This document shows, one piece after another, positions 50,640-59,937 of a stretch of DNA of 64,000 nucleotides (positions are counted from its first letter, which is position 1; each line of letters starts with the position of its first letter). The stretch spans positions 1 through 64,000 of the forward strand of contig JBLNCI010000043.1 of the NCBI GenBank assembly GCA_050260515.1, written 5' to 3'. Below the pieces are notes generated by a model. The model worked only from the letters and a program-made list of their open reading frames with translations, was not told the origin of the DNA and did not search any database. The stretch comes from DATJIG01 sp050260515. GTDB taxonomy: Bacteria > Pseudomonadota > Alphaproteobacteria > SMXQ01. A program made the position numbers and the translations under genes.

Positions 50640-51143
50640 ATCGCCTCTCGGCGACGTTGCACGGACTTTCATGCCGCCGCGGGTTTTTCCACAGCCCGGG
50701 CCCGAACCGGCCCAGACTTTCCACAGCCCCCTTGCGGCGGGTTTTGCGTCGGCGCATCGTCTCCGCATCGCGACAAGCGAGGGGAGCTATTGCGCTTAGC
50801 GCTCCCGAATGACGCGATGAAGCCGCGAGCGATCGCCTCCGACAACGAGGACGGCCGCGGTGGATGAAGTTGAGAGGCAACGGCGCTTCCCCTTCGGGTC
50901 GCGACGCTTTCTTCTTAGGTACCGAGAACATAACCGCGTCGCGGCTCGCGACGGAGAGAAGCAATCGGTAGGGCGGCTTCGGTTTCAACGCACCGCGGCA
51001 CCTGCTGACCTCTCCCGGGAAGGAAAAAAGTGGATTTAGCTGAATCCGCTGACGACGACGTGTGTCCGCGCGCTGCCTGGCAATCACGCGCGAACCCACC
51101 GGCCCCTCACCAGCCCGCTCCGGCCTCACACACCGGAGCGGGC
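50640..51143. repeat. Long non-coding element, copy 2
   Basis: The counterpart of 105-577, with the same blocks in the same order and orientation. It is about 30 bases longer because of an insertion between CTCTCGGCGAC and TTTCCACAGCCC. Another gap follows AATGACGCGATGAAGCCGCG. A 306-codon open frame on the minus strand spans it but is not kept in copy 1. It lies in the gene-free stretch between trxC and comEC (50167-51511). Confidence 0.75.
51113..51143. other. 11-bp terminal hairpin of element copy 2
   Basis: Arms GCCCGCTCCGG (51113-51123) and CCGGAGCGGGC (51133-51143) with a 9-base loop. It pairs as perfectly as the copy 1 stem, although stem length and loop differ, so the structure and not just the sequence seems conserved. 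Confidence 0.8.
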
Positions 51144-51199
51144 TTCGGTGATTCGGGGGTAACCGGCGATGCCCGACCAAATGGACGCACGATCACTCC

Positions 51200-51290
51200 A
51201 CGTCATCCTCGCCGAAGGGCGAGGATCCACGAGTTTTTGTCGACAACAGCAGAAAGAAACTCGTGGATGGTCGGCCTTCGCCGACCCAGA
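51200..51290. repeat. Dispersed palindromic repeat
   Basis: ACGTCATCCTCGCCGAAGGG with GCGAGGATCCACGAGTTT and, about 40 bases on, AAACTCGTGGATGGTCGGCC. The design is as at 48603 (inner hairpin, then inverted CATCCACGAG/CTCGTGGATG). It is gene-free. Confidence 0.75.
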
Positions 51291-51357
51291 CGAAAGCGAT
51301 TGTTACCGTCGAGTGCGAGAACCGTGCCGCACGCGCGCGCTCGCATCCCTCCTGTTG

Positions 51358-51428
51358 AAAAGTGTCCCAACTGTCCCAGGTGTCCCAAATGGCCCCCGAT
51401 TCCCGGTGTGGGACAGTGGGACACTTTT
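51358..51428. terminator. Long hairpin built of TGTCCCA units, after comEC
   Basis: The 21 bases at 51358-51378 (AAAAGTGTCCCAACTGTCCC plus A) pair with 51409-51428 with one bulge. TTTT lies at the outer edge on both strands, so it could end transcripts in both directions. TGTCCCA or its complement occurs at least seven times between 51363 and 51509. It lies 84 bases past the comEC stop. Confidence 0.55.
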
Positions 51429-51511
51429 GCTGAGGTCGTTGGAAGTCCATCGGTATCCGCCGTTTCAGGTGTCCCACGCCGGCGCCCAGCCGCTAACGCG
51501 GTGGGACAGCA

Positions 51512-53731
51512 CTAGCGCGGAGCCGCCCGCGCGCCCTCGGCGCGGGCGCCCTCGGTGCGTGTGATGGTGCCGGTGCCGACGCTCCACGGCCGCTCGCCCT
51601 GCCAGTCGCGCACGGACTCCGCGACGAGCCCGTCCGACGTCATCCAGATCGCCCACGCGCCGCGCGCCCGCAACTGCTCGCGGCCGATCACGACGCTCGC
51701 CGGGCATCTCGTGCGCCCGAGCCGGAGCGGCGTCACGACCGCGTTGGCGTAGCGGCAGGCCTGGAACAGCGCCGGATACGTGCGCGGCAGCGCGACGGTC
51801 ACGCCGCGGGTGCGCAGCACGCAGTCGTCGCGGACGCAGCTCAGTCCCTCGACGGCATCCGCACCGGAGGTCGGCCCGTCCTCTCCCAGCCGCCGCGCCC
51901 ATGTGTCGGCGATGAAGCCGCGCTTGCCGCTGCCCGCGACCGCGAGCCGGCCGTCGATGCCGCGCACGCCGACGAGGTCGCCGTCGGGCGCGATCAGGAT
52001 ATCGGGCAGCCGCTCGACCGCGATCGCGATCGAGGCGACCGCGAGTCCGGCGAAGCCCCACACGCGCCAGCGGCCGGTCCAGAACGCGATCCACAGGCCG
52101 CCGAGCGCGGCGACCGCGAGGCCCCACGTGGGCATCGTCGGCACGACGCTGACGGCGCCCGGCAGCGAGGCGAAGAAATGCGCGATCCACGCCATCGCAT
52201 CGAGGCCCCACCCCATCGGGACGAGTGCCAGGCGCTCGATGCCGAACGGCATCAGCAGATAGGCGAGCGTGCCCCACGGCATGATCCAGAGGCTGGTCAG
52301 CGGCTCGGCCATCATGTTCGCGGGCACCGAGAGCAGCGCGAAGCGGTTGAAGTGGTAGATCGCGATCGGCGCCGTCGCGACCCCGGCGATGGTCGTCGCG
52401 CCGAGCACGTTGCCGAGGTAGTACGCGATCAGGCGCAGCACTCCGCCGTCGCTTTTCCAGCGCGCGAAACGCCCGCCCCATGCCTCGTAGGCGGCGAGCA
52501 ACGCGACCACGGCGGCGAACGACATCTGGAACGAAGGCCCGAGCAGGCTCTCGGGCGCGATCAGCAGCACGGCCGCTGCGGCGATGGCGACGAGCCGCAT
52601 CGAGATCGCGGTGCGGTCGAGCGCGACGGCCATCAGCACGAACGTCGCCATCACGAATGCGCGCTGCGTCGGCACCGTCGCCCCGGTGACGAGGAGATAG
52701 AACAGCCCGCCGACCAGCGCCGGAACGACGGCCCATTTCTTGATCGGATAGCGCAGCGCGATCCACGGAATCGCCGCGAGCGCCGCGCGCGTGCCGACGA
52801 ACAGGAAGCCGATCACCAGCGAGAGATTCATGCCGGAGATCGCCAGCAGATGGGCGAGGCCGGAGTCGCGCATGTCGTCGTTGATGTCGCTCGGAATCGC
52901 GCCGTGCTCGCCGGTGAGCAACGCCGAGGCCATGGCGCCGGCGGGCCCCGGCACCGCGGCGCGGATGCGGACGTCGAGTGCGGCGTGGAGCGCCTCGATC
53001 CACAGCGAGATCGTCCCGACGAGTCCGTCGCGCGGCGATCCCGCCTCGATCACCCGCACGCCGCCCAGCGCGAAGCCGACGCCGCCGATGCCCTGGAAGA
53101 ACGCCTGCCGTCCGAAGTCGTAGGAGCCCGGCGCCGCGGGCGACGGCGGCGGCATCAGGCTCGCGCGCAAGGCGACGCGCTGGCCGGGCCGCAGCGTCCC
53201 TTCGGCCGAGGGCCGCAGGCGGAGCCGGATGCGGTCGGGCGTGCCGGTGAGACCCGCGATGGCGAGCTGATCGAGCACGACGCGGGGCCCCAGCGTGCGG
53301 CCGTCGCGCGGAGCACCCGGCTCGATCTGCACGACGCGGCCCTCGACCGAGGCCGCGCCGACGCGCTCGCTCAGCACCGGGGCCGCGACGCCGGCGGCGC
53401 GCAACGTCGCGGCGGCGAGCCCGATCGCAAACGCGGCGGCGAACAGCGCCCACGCCCCGGCAACGCCGTCGCGGCGGCGTACCGCGAGCCATGCGGCGAC
53501 CGTCGCGCCGGCCAGCGCCGCACAGGCCCACGGCGACGGCTCGAACGGCAGGGCGAAATAGACGGCGATCCCGGCGCCGAGCGCCGCCACGAGCCACAGC
53601 CAGCCGCGCTCGCCTTCTGCGGCGAGGTTGCGGCGCACCGCCGCCCATCCCGCCGCTGTCGCCGCCTGCAGCCAGGCCAGCGGGTCGTTGCGGAACGGGG
53701 CGGCGCGAGGATCGAGGCGCGAGGTGTCCAT
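51512..53731 (-). CDS. comEC: ComEC/Rec2 DNA-uptake channel family protein
   Basis: A 739-residue polytopic protein. The N-terminal hydrophobic region and OB-like DUF4131 segment (about 50-230) precede the Competence domain with LTGEHGAIPSDINDDMRDSG, LAHLLAISGMNLSLVIGFLF and ATVPTQRAFVMA. The C-terminal soluble part (about 600-739) is a reduced, apparently non-catalytic metallo-lactamase region, as is usual in alphaproteobacteria. It would carry single-stranded DNA across the inner membrane. No other competence gene is in the window. It is divergent from gltX, and comEC-gltX adjacency is typical of the class. Confidence 0.92.
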   Translation of the reverse strand: MDTSRLDPRAAPFRNDPLAWLQAATAAGWAAVRRNLAAEGERGWLWLVAALGAGIAVYFALPFEPSPWACAALAGATVAAWLAVRRRDGVAGAWALFAAAFAIGLAAATLRAAGVAAPVLSERVGAASVEGRVVQIEPGAPRDGRTLGPRVVLDQLAIAGLTGTPDRIRLRLRPSAEGTLRPGQRVALRASLMPPPSPAAPGSYDFGRQAFFQGIGGVGFALGGVRVIEAGSPRDGLVGTISLWIEALHAALDVRIRAAVPGPAGAMASALLTGEHGAIPSDINDDMRDSGLAHLLAISGMNLSLVIGFLFVGTRAALAAIPWIALRYPIKKWAVVPALVGGLFYLLVTGATVPTQRAFVMATFVLMAVALDRTAISMRLVAIAAAAVLLIAPESLLGPSFQMSFAAVVALLAAYEAWGGRFARWKSDGGVLRLIAYYLGNVLGATTIAGVATAPIAIYHFNRFALLSVPANMMAEPLTSLWIMPWGTLAYLLMPFGIERLALVPMGWGLDAMAWIAHFFASLPGAVSVVPTMPTWGLAVAALGGLWIAFWTGRWRVWGFAGLAVASIAIAVERLPDILIAPDGDLVGVRGIDGRLAVAGSGKRGFIADTWARRLGEDGPTSGADAVEGLSCVRDDCVLRTRGVTVALPRTYPALFQACRYANAVVTPLRLGRTRCPASVVIGREQLRARGAWAIWMTSDGLVAESVRDWQGERPWSVGTGTITRTEGARAEGARAAPR

Positions 53732-53913
53732 GCGCGAGGTGTCGATGCGCTCCGGGCAAGCAGGGCGGCGGGAAACGCGTGCGCGTGCGCGGGTCGATGG
53801 AGCGGGAAAGGAATGCGAAATGGCGGCTGTGCTAAACGTGGCCGCGCCGCTAGATTACCGCCCGCCGCGCCGTCCGCCAGCCGCCCGAAATTCCCCCGTC
53901 AGAGCAATCCGTT

Positions 53914-55326
53914 ATGACCACGCCTTCCAAGATCCGGGTCCGCTTCGCCCCCTCGCCCACCGGCTACCTCCACATCGGCGGGGCGCGTACGGCGCTGTTC
54001 AACTGGCTGTTCGCGCGCCACCACGGCGGCGCGTTCCTGCTCCGGATCGAGGACACCGATCGCGCGCGCTCGACCCAGGACGCGATCGACAAGATCATCG
54101 ACGGCCTGAAGTGGCTCGAACTCGACTGGGACGAGGACGTGGTGTTCCAGTTCGCGCGCATGCAGAGGCATGCCGAGATCGCCGGCAAGCTGCTGGCCGA
54201 GGGCAAGGCGTACCACTGCTACGCGACGTCCGAGGAGCTCGCCGAGATGCGCGAGCGCCAGAAGGCCGAGGGCAAGCCGATGCGCTACGACGGGCGCTGG
54301 CGCGACCGCGATCCCAAGGACGCGCCCGCGGGCGCGAAGCCCGTGGTGCGGCTCAAGGCGCCGACCGCCGGCGAGACGATCGTCAACGATCTGGTGCAGG
54401 GCGAGATCCGCGTCGCCAACGAGCAGCTCGACGACATGGTGCTGCTGCGATCCGACGGCACGCCGACCTACATGCTGTCGGTGGTGGTCGACGACCACGA
54501 CATGGGCATCACCCACGTGATCCGCGGCCAGGATCACATGACCAACACCTTCCGCCAGCGTCAGCTCTACGAGGCGTGCGGCTGGGCGCCCCCCGAGTTC
54601 GCCCACATCCCGCTGATCCACGGCCCCGACGGCGCGAAGCTCTCGAAGCGCCATGGCGCGCTCGGCGTCGAGGCCTACCGCGACATGGGCTTCCTGCCGG
54701 AGGCCATGTGCAACTACCTCCTCCGCCTCGGCTGGGGCCATGGCGACGAGGAGATCGTCCCGCGCGAGCGCGCGATCGAGCTGTTCGAGCTCAAGGACGT
54801 CGGCCGGTCGCCCGCGCGCTTCGACATGGCGAAGCTCACCAACCTCAACGCCCACTACATGCGTCAGGCCGACGACGGGCGGCTGCTGGCGCTGGTCCGG
54901 CCGCTGCTGGAGCAGAAGATCGGCGGCGCGCTGGCGCCCGAGGCCGAAGCGCGCGTCAAGGCGATGCTGCCCGGCCTCAAGGAGCGCGCACGCACGCTGA
55001 TCGAGCTCGCGGACAGCGCGGTCTTTCTGGTCACACCCACGCCGCTGCCGCTCACCGACAAGGCGGCGAAGATGCTGGCCGGGTCGAAGGCGCTGCTGCC
55101 GGGCCTCGCCGAGGCGCTGAAGGCGGCGCCCGCGTGGGAGGCCCCGGCGCTCGAGGAAGCGACCCGGGCGTTCGCCGAGACCACCGGCAAGAAGCTCGGC
55201 GACGTCGCCCAGCCGGCGCGCGCGGCGCTCACCTGGTCGACGATGTCGCCGCCGATCTTCGACGTGATGGCGGCGCTCGGCCGCGACGAAACGTTGAAGC
55301 GGCTGGCGCAGGCGGCGTCGGCATGA
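53914..55326 (+). CDS. gltX: Glutamyl-tRNA synthetase
   Basis: A 470-residue class I aminoacyl-tRNA synthetase. The HIGH motif lies in SPTGYLHIGGART (near residue 17) and the KMSKS equivalent is KLSKRHGALG (near 240). The helical anticodon-binding half follows. Alphaproteobacteria often carry two gltX copies, one of which makes Glu-tRNA(Gln). This copy's specificity cannot be told from sequence. Confidence 0.96.
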   Translation: MTTPSKIRVRFAPSPTGYLHIGGARTALFNWLFARHHGGAFLLRIEDTDRARSTQDAIDKIIDGLKWLELDWDEDVVFQFARMQRHAEIAGKLLAEGKAYHCYATSEELAEMRERQKAEGKPMRYDGRWRDRDPKDAPAGAKPVVRLKAPTAGETIVNDLVQGEIRVANEQLDDMVLLRSDGTPTYMLSVVVDDHDMGITHVIRGQDHMTNTFRQRQLYEACGWAPPEFAHIPLIHGPDGAKLSKRHGALGVEAYRDMGFLPEAMCNYLLRLGWGHGDEEIVPRERAIELFELKDVGRSPARFDMAKLTNLNAHYMRQADDGRLLALVRPLLEQKIGGALAPEAEARVKAMLPGLKERARTLIELADSAVFLVTPTPLPLTDKAAKMLAGSKALLPGLAEALKAAPAWEAPALEEATRAFAETTGKKLGDVAQPARAALTWSTMSPPIFDVMAALGRDETLKRLAQAASA

Positions 55327-55492
55327 ACCGCGCCGTGACCTGCAAAATAGCCCGGAAATCCGGCCGTTCCGGCCGCGTCCGCGAATTGCGGACGGGCCGA
55401 AAAGCCGTTATCCTTCCATGCCTTTCCCACCTGCATGGTTGCTCACCCGGCCGGGGTGGCCCGATGGCGATCCCAGCCCAAGGAACTCGCGC

Positions 55493-56815
55493 ATGACGAC
55501 GCCCGACAAGAATAATTCCTCGAACGAAACCGTCACCCTCATCGACAACACCACCGGCAAGAAGGCCGACTTCCCGCTTCTGACCCCGACCGAGGGCCCG
55601 AAGTGCATCGACATCCGCACGCTCTACGGGAAGACCGGCTACTTCACGTTCGATCCGGGCTACACCTCGACGGCGTCGACGCGCTCCGCCATCACCTACA
55701 TCGACGGCGACGTCGGCATCCTTCGCCACCGCGGCTACGACATCAAGGATCTGGCCGAGAAGAGCGACTACATGGAGGTGTGCTACCTGCTGCTGCGCGG
55801 CGAGCTGCCGAACGCCAAGCAGAAGGAAGAGTTCGAGCGCACGATCACGCGCCACACCATGGTCCACGACCAGGTGAACCTGTTCTTCCGCGGCTTCCGT
55901 CGCGACGCCCACCCGATGGCGGTGATGTGCGGAGTCGTCGGCGCGCTGTCGTCGTTCTATCACGACTCGCTCGACATCAACGATCCGCAGCAGCGGATGA
56001 TCGCGTCGCACCGCCTGATCGCGAAGATGCCGACGATCGCCGCGATGGCCTACAAGTACTCGATCGGCCAGCCGTTCCAGTACCCGCGCAACGACCTCAA
56101 GTACGCCGAGAACTTCCTGCAGATGATGTTCGGCGTGCCGTGCGAGCCGTACAAGGACAACCCGATCCTGTCGCGGGCGATGGACAAGATCTTCATTCTG
56201 CACGCCGATCACGAGCAGAACGCCTCGACCTCGACGGTCCGCCTCGCCGGCTCGACCGGCGCCAACCCGTTCGCGTGCATTGCCGCGGGCATCGCCTCGC
56301 TGTGGGGCCCGGCGCACGGCGGCGCGAACGAGGCCGTGCTCGCCATGCTCGGCAAGATCGGCGACAAGAAGAACATCCCCGAGTTCATCCGCCGGGTGAA
56401 GGACAAGAGCGAGCACACGATGCTCATGGGCTTCGGCCACCGGGTCTACAAGAACTACGACCCGCGCGCGCAGGTGATGCGCGAGGCCTGTCACGAGGTC
56501 CTCGGCGAGCTCGGCATCAAGAACGAGCCGCTGCTCGATCTCGCCATGGAACTCGAGAAGATCGCGCTTCAGGACGACTACTTCGTCAGCCGCAAGCTGT
56601 ACCCGAACGTGGACTTCTACTCGGGCATCATCCTCAAGGCGATGGGCTTCCCGGTCAGCATGTTCACCGTGCTGTTCGCGGTCGCCCGCACGGTCGGCTG
56701 GATTTCCCAGTGGGCCGAGCACATCGCCGATCCGGAGCAGAAGATCGGTCGTCCGCGCCAGGTCTACACCGGCGCCGGCCCGCGCACGTACGTGCCGCTC
56801 GCCCAGCGCAAGTAG
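55493..56815 (+). CDS. gltA: Citrate synthase
   Basis: A 440-residue TCA-cycle entry enzyme of the hexameric Gram-negative type. Markers are the opening ETVTLIDNTTGKKADFPL, HADHEQNASTSTVRLAGS, LWGPAHGGANEAVL (catalytic His), and GFGHRVYKNYDPRA with the second His and downstream Asp. AAGGAAC precedes the ATG at 55493. It follows gltX by 166 bases, the usual class arrangement. Confidence 0.97.
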   Translation: MTTPDKNNSSNETVTLIDNTTGKKADFPLLTPTEGPKCIDIRTLYGKTGYFTFDPGYTSTASTRSAITYIDGDVGILRHRGYDIKDLAEKSDYMEVCYLLLRGELPNAKQKEEFERTITRHTMVHDQVNLFFRGFRRDAHPMAVMCGVVGALSSFYHDSLDINDPQQRMIASHRLIAKMPTIAAMAYKYSIGQPFQYPRNDLKYAENFLQMMFGVPCEPYKDNPILSRAMDKIFILHADHEQNASTSTVRLAGSTGANPFACIAAGIASLWGPAHGGANEAVLAMLGKIGDKKNIPEFIRRVKDKSEHTMLMGFGHRVYKNYDPRAQVMREACHEVLGELGIKNEPLLDLAMELEKIALQDDYFVSRKLYPNVDFYSGIILKAMGFPVSMFTVLFAVARTVGWISQWAEHIADPEQKIGRPRQVYTGAGPRTYVPLAQRK

Positions 56816-56839
56816 TCACCCGTCACGTCGGGGTATCGG

Positions 56840-57055
56840 ATGGCCTCGCAACAATCGGTTCTCGCGCGATTCAAGGAGCGTCTGGCCGATGCCGGCGCCG
56901 TCGCGGCGACGCATCCAAGGCGCTGGCGCGCGTTCCGGGCCGCGGTGCGGGTGCGGCGGGCGGCCAATGACAATCGGCCGCCTCTGGGCCTTGTGATCGC
57001 GCGCATCCTGCTGGTGGCGGCGCTGATCGCCTTCGGCGTCGCCGCCCTCGTCTAG
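56840..57055 (+). CDS. Small membrane protein downstream of gltA
   Basis: 71 residues: a basic, amphipathic N-terminal half (FKERLADAG, WRAFRAAVRVRR) and a C-terminal membrane helix (about 49-70, LGLVIARILLVAALIAFGVA). It is 24 bases after gltA and ends 19 bases before the convergent glgA stop. No family recognised. The motif NDNRPP before the helix is seen in other short alphaproteobacterial membrane proteins, by recollection only. Confidence 0.5.
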   Translation: MASQQSVLARFKERLADAGAVAATHPRRWRAFRAAVRVRRAANDNRPPLGLVIARILLVAALIAFGVAALV

Positions 57056-57074
57056 CCCTGCTTCGGAGATGCGG

Positions 57075-58655
57075 CTACGGCCGCGACACTGCCGCCGGCA
57101 GCGGCGCGGTGGAGGTCGCCACCCACGGCGCCGGGATCGCCGCGTCGCTGTTGGCCGCCGCCACGGCCGCCGCTGCGCGCCGCGCCCGCTCGGCGGCCGC
57201 GGCATCGCCCCGTTTGGCGCCGCCGCTCGGGGGCAGCTCGCGGTACAGCGCGAGATACCGCTCCGCCGAGCGCCGCCAGCCGAAGTCCTGGGTCATGGCA
57301 TGCCGCTGCATGCGCTTCCATGACGCGGTGTTGGCATACGCGCTGCACGCGCGGTGGATCGCGCCCTTGAAGTCGGTCGCGGTCGCGTCCTCGAACAGGA
57401 AACCGGTCGCGGCCCCCTCGCCGTCGGCGACGGTGTCGGCGAGTCCGCCGACGCGGCGGCTCACCGGCAGCGCGCCGTAACGCATCGCGTACATCTGCGT
57501 CAGCCCGCACGGCTCGAAGCGCGCGGGCGCCAGCACGACGTCGGCGCCGGCGAGCGCGCGCTTTGCCAGCGGCTCGTTGTAGCCGATGTGGACCGAGACG
57601 CGGCCCGCATGACGCTCCGACAGCGAATGCAGCGCGGCCTCGAGCTTGGCCTCGCCCTTGCCGCACACGGCCACCTGCCCGCCCCGCTCGATGATCGAGG
57701 GGACCACGGCCGGCAGGACGTCGGCCATTTTCTGCTCGGTGATCCGGCTCATGAACAGGAACAGCGGCGCGTTCTCGTTGCCGACAAGCCCGAGCTCGCG
57801 CTGCAGCGATTCCTTGCAGGCGTCCTTGCCGCTGAGATCGTCGGCGCTGTAGGCGCGCGGCAGGCTGTCCGCATCGCTCGGATCCCACGTGCTGTAGTCG
57901 ACGCCGTTGAGGATGCCGACGAGGTCGTTGGCGCGCGAGCGCAGCACGCCGTCAAGGCCGCAGCCGAACTCCGGCGTCAGGATTTCCTGGGCGTAACGCG
58001 GGCTCACGGTCGAAATCCGGTCGGCGTAGCGGATGCCCGCCTTGAGGAACGACACCTGCCCGTAGAACTCCATGCCGTCGGCCGAGAAGCACTCGGAGGG
58101 CAACCCGAGGCGTGGGAAGACGTCGGCCGGGAACAGCCCCTGGAACGCGAGATTGTGGATGGTGAAGACGGTCGCCGGGCGGGGCTTGGGCTGAAACGCG
58201 AGCAGCGCCGGGACCAGGCCGAGGTGCCAGTCGTTCGCGTGCACGACGTCGGCGCGCCAGGTCGGGACCGCGCTGCCCAGCGCGATCCGCGCGGCGGCAT
58301 GGCAGACGGCGGCGAAGCGATCGGCGTTGTCCGGCCACTCGCGGCCGTACTGGTCGGCGTACAGACCGCCTTGGCGGCCGAACAGGGCCGGGCACTCGAC
58401 CAGCCACAGCGGTAGCCCGGTTTCCGCGGAGCGGGCGGGGATCAGAGCGACCTCGCCGGTGCCGAGAAGGTTACCCAGCGGAATGCGCTTGCCGCGCCCC
58501 TCCGCGCGGTCGATCGCCTCCGGGTAGCCCGGCATCACCAGGCGGATATCGACCCCATACTGCCCGAGGGCGGACGGCAATCCGGCACTCACATCGGCGA
58601 GACCGCCGGTCTTGGCCAGCGGGAAGATTTCCGAGGAGGCAAACAGGACACGCAT
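57075..58655 (-). CDS. glgA: Glycogen synthase (ADP-glucose type)
   Basis: A 526-residue GT5 enzyme. The ADP-glucose-binding N terminus reads EIFPLAKTGGLADVSAGLP, with HANDWHLGLVPALL and the C-terminal EPCGLTQMYAMRYGALPVSR. Its C-terminal 40 residues are an Ala-rich extension past the fold (AERARRAAAAVAAANS). No other glycogen gene (glgB, glgC, glgP or glgX) is near, which is unusual because these mostly cluster. Confidence 0.95.
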   Translation of the reverse strand: MRVLFASSEIFPLAKTGGLADVSAGLPSALGQYGVDIRLVMPGYPEAIDRAEGRGKRIPLGNLLGTGEVALIPARSAETGLPLWLVECPALFGRQGGLYADQYGREWPDNADRFAAVCHAAARIALGSAVPTWRADVVHANDWHLGLVPALLAFQPKPRPATVFTIHNLAFQGLFPADVFPRLGLPSECFSADGMEFYGQVSFLKAGIRYADRISTVSPRYAQEILTPEFGCGLDGVLRSRANDLVGILNGVDYSTWDPSDADSLPRAYSADDLSGKDACKESLQRELGLVGNENAPLFLFMSRITEQKMADVLPAVVPSIIERGGQVAVCGKGEAKLEAALHSLSERHAGRVSVHIGYNEPLAKRALAGADVVLAPARFEPCGLTQMYAMRYGALPVSRRVGGLADTVADGEGAATGFLFEDATATDFKGAIHRACSAYANTASWKRMQRHAMTQDFGWRRSAERYLALYRELPPSGGAKRGDAAAAERARRAAAAVAAANSDAAIPAPWVATSTAPLPAAVSRP

Positions 58656-59108
58656 ATTCCACCCGATCCCTTTTTCGCCTCAGTTCTGTACGGCTCCTGC
58701 CACGTCCGTGCCCGCAGCATTGTTGTGGCTCGCTGCCACAAAATCATCATCTGCAACCGCCGTGCCGACTTCGATATCCCACGGCTATGACGCCGACGCT
58801 GCACGTCCATGACCGCGCGGCGACAACAACGCCCGCAGAGCGGCGGAACACCGCCCTCCGGGACCTCTCCAACACACGGGTAGGGTCGAGCCTGGATACG
58901 TTGCGCAACCGTGCACGCCTGTGGACAACTTTGCAAAAGGCAGCGTTGCGGTAACGGCGATTGCTCAGATTCGTGCCAAATGCCGCCGCGTTAACTTTGG
59001 GACCGCCGCCTCGACCTTCCGCGCTGCGGCACCTGGGATGCGCCGCGTGAACCCGCATCGGCGCGCGACGTTCTCCTCCGGGATGCGGCGAACAATGAGG
59101 GAATCGCG
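58656..59108. promoter_or_regulatory. Divergent intergenic region glgA / small membrane gene
   Basis: About 450 bases without a supported gene. A GC-poorer patch (58725-58775, CTGCCACAAAATCATCATC) lies upstream of glgA and could hold its promoter. Several short open frames here lack start signals and protein-like sequence. I saw no strong hairpin. Confidence 0.4.
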
Positions 59109-59333
59109 ATGAACCGACTGGTTTTGATCGGAGCAATCATTGCCGTGCTGGGCGTCGTCGGACTCTTGGTACCGGTGTTCAAGACGCAGCACACCGAGGA
59201 GGTCGCGCGCGTCGGCGACCTCAGCCTCAAGGCCAAGGAACAGAATACACACGTGATCCCGCAGGAAGCAGCGATCGGCGCGATCGCGGTCGGCGTGGTC
59301 CTGGTGGGGGTCGGAATGTACCGCCGGACGTAA
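59109..59333 (+). CDS. Small two-helix membrane protein, unknown function
   Basis: A 74-residue protein. Helix 1 (about 4-24, LVLIGAIIAVLGVVGLLVPVF), then a loop TQHTEEVARVGDLSLKAKEQ, then helix 2 (about 53-69, GAIAVGVVLVGVGMY) with a positive end (RRT). The loop pattern 'HTE-V-A-x-GDL' is familiar from short inner-membrane proteins of alphaproteobacteria, but no function is known to me. AATGAGGGAATC precedes the ATG. Convergent with the glyoxalase gene. Confidence 0.75.
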   Translation: MNRLVLIGAIIAVLGVVGLLVPVFKTQHTEEVARVGDLSLKAKEQNTHVIPQEAAIGAIAVGVVLVGVGMYRRT

Positions 59334-59342
59334 AGCCTCCGG

Positions 59343-59774
<432 letters not shown>

Positions 59775-59937
59775 GGGCGCCTCCATCTCGCAGTGAAATG
59801 TAGCGCATGACCCTGCCCACGGCGACTGCCGTCCACGGCTCCGCTCCCTCCCGCAGGTCTGCTGTCCAGTCTCCGTGTGAGCGTCGGAATCGCACCCCTG
59901 CGCGCACCGCAATGCCCAACCCGGTCTGCATGACGAG

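Noticed and set aside
50260..51180. A 306-codon minus-strand frame
   Set aside because: It runs through palindromic repeats and element copy 2, and the frame is not kept in copy 1. Composition is Arg/Ser-rich noise.
58921..59112. A 63-codon plus-strand frame before the small membrane gene
   Set aside because: GTG start without a Shine-Dalgarno, Arg-rich random-looking product, and overlap with the better supported start at 59109.
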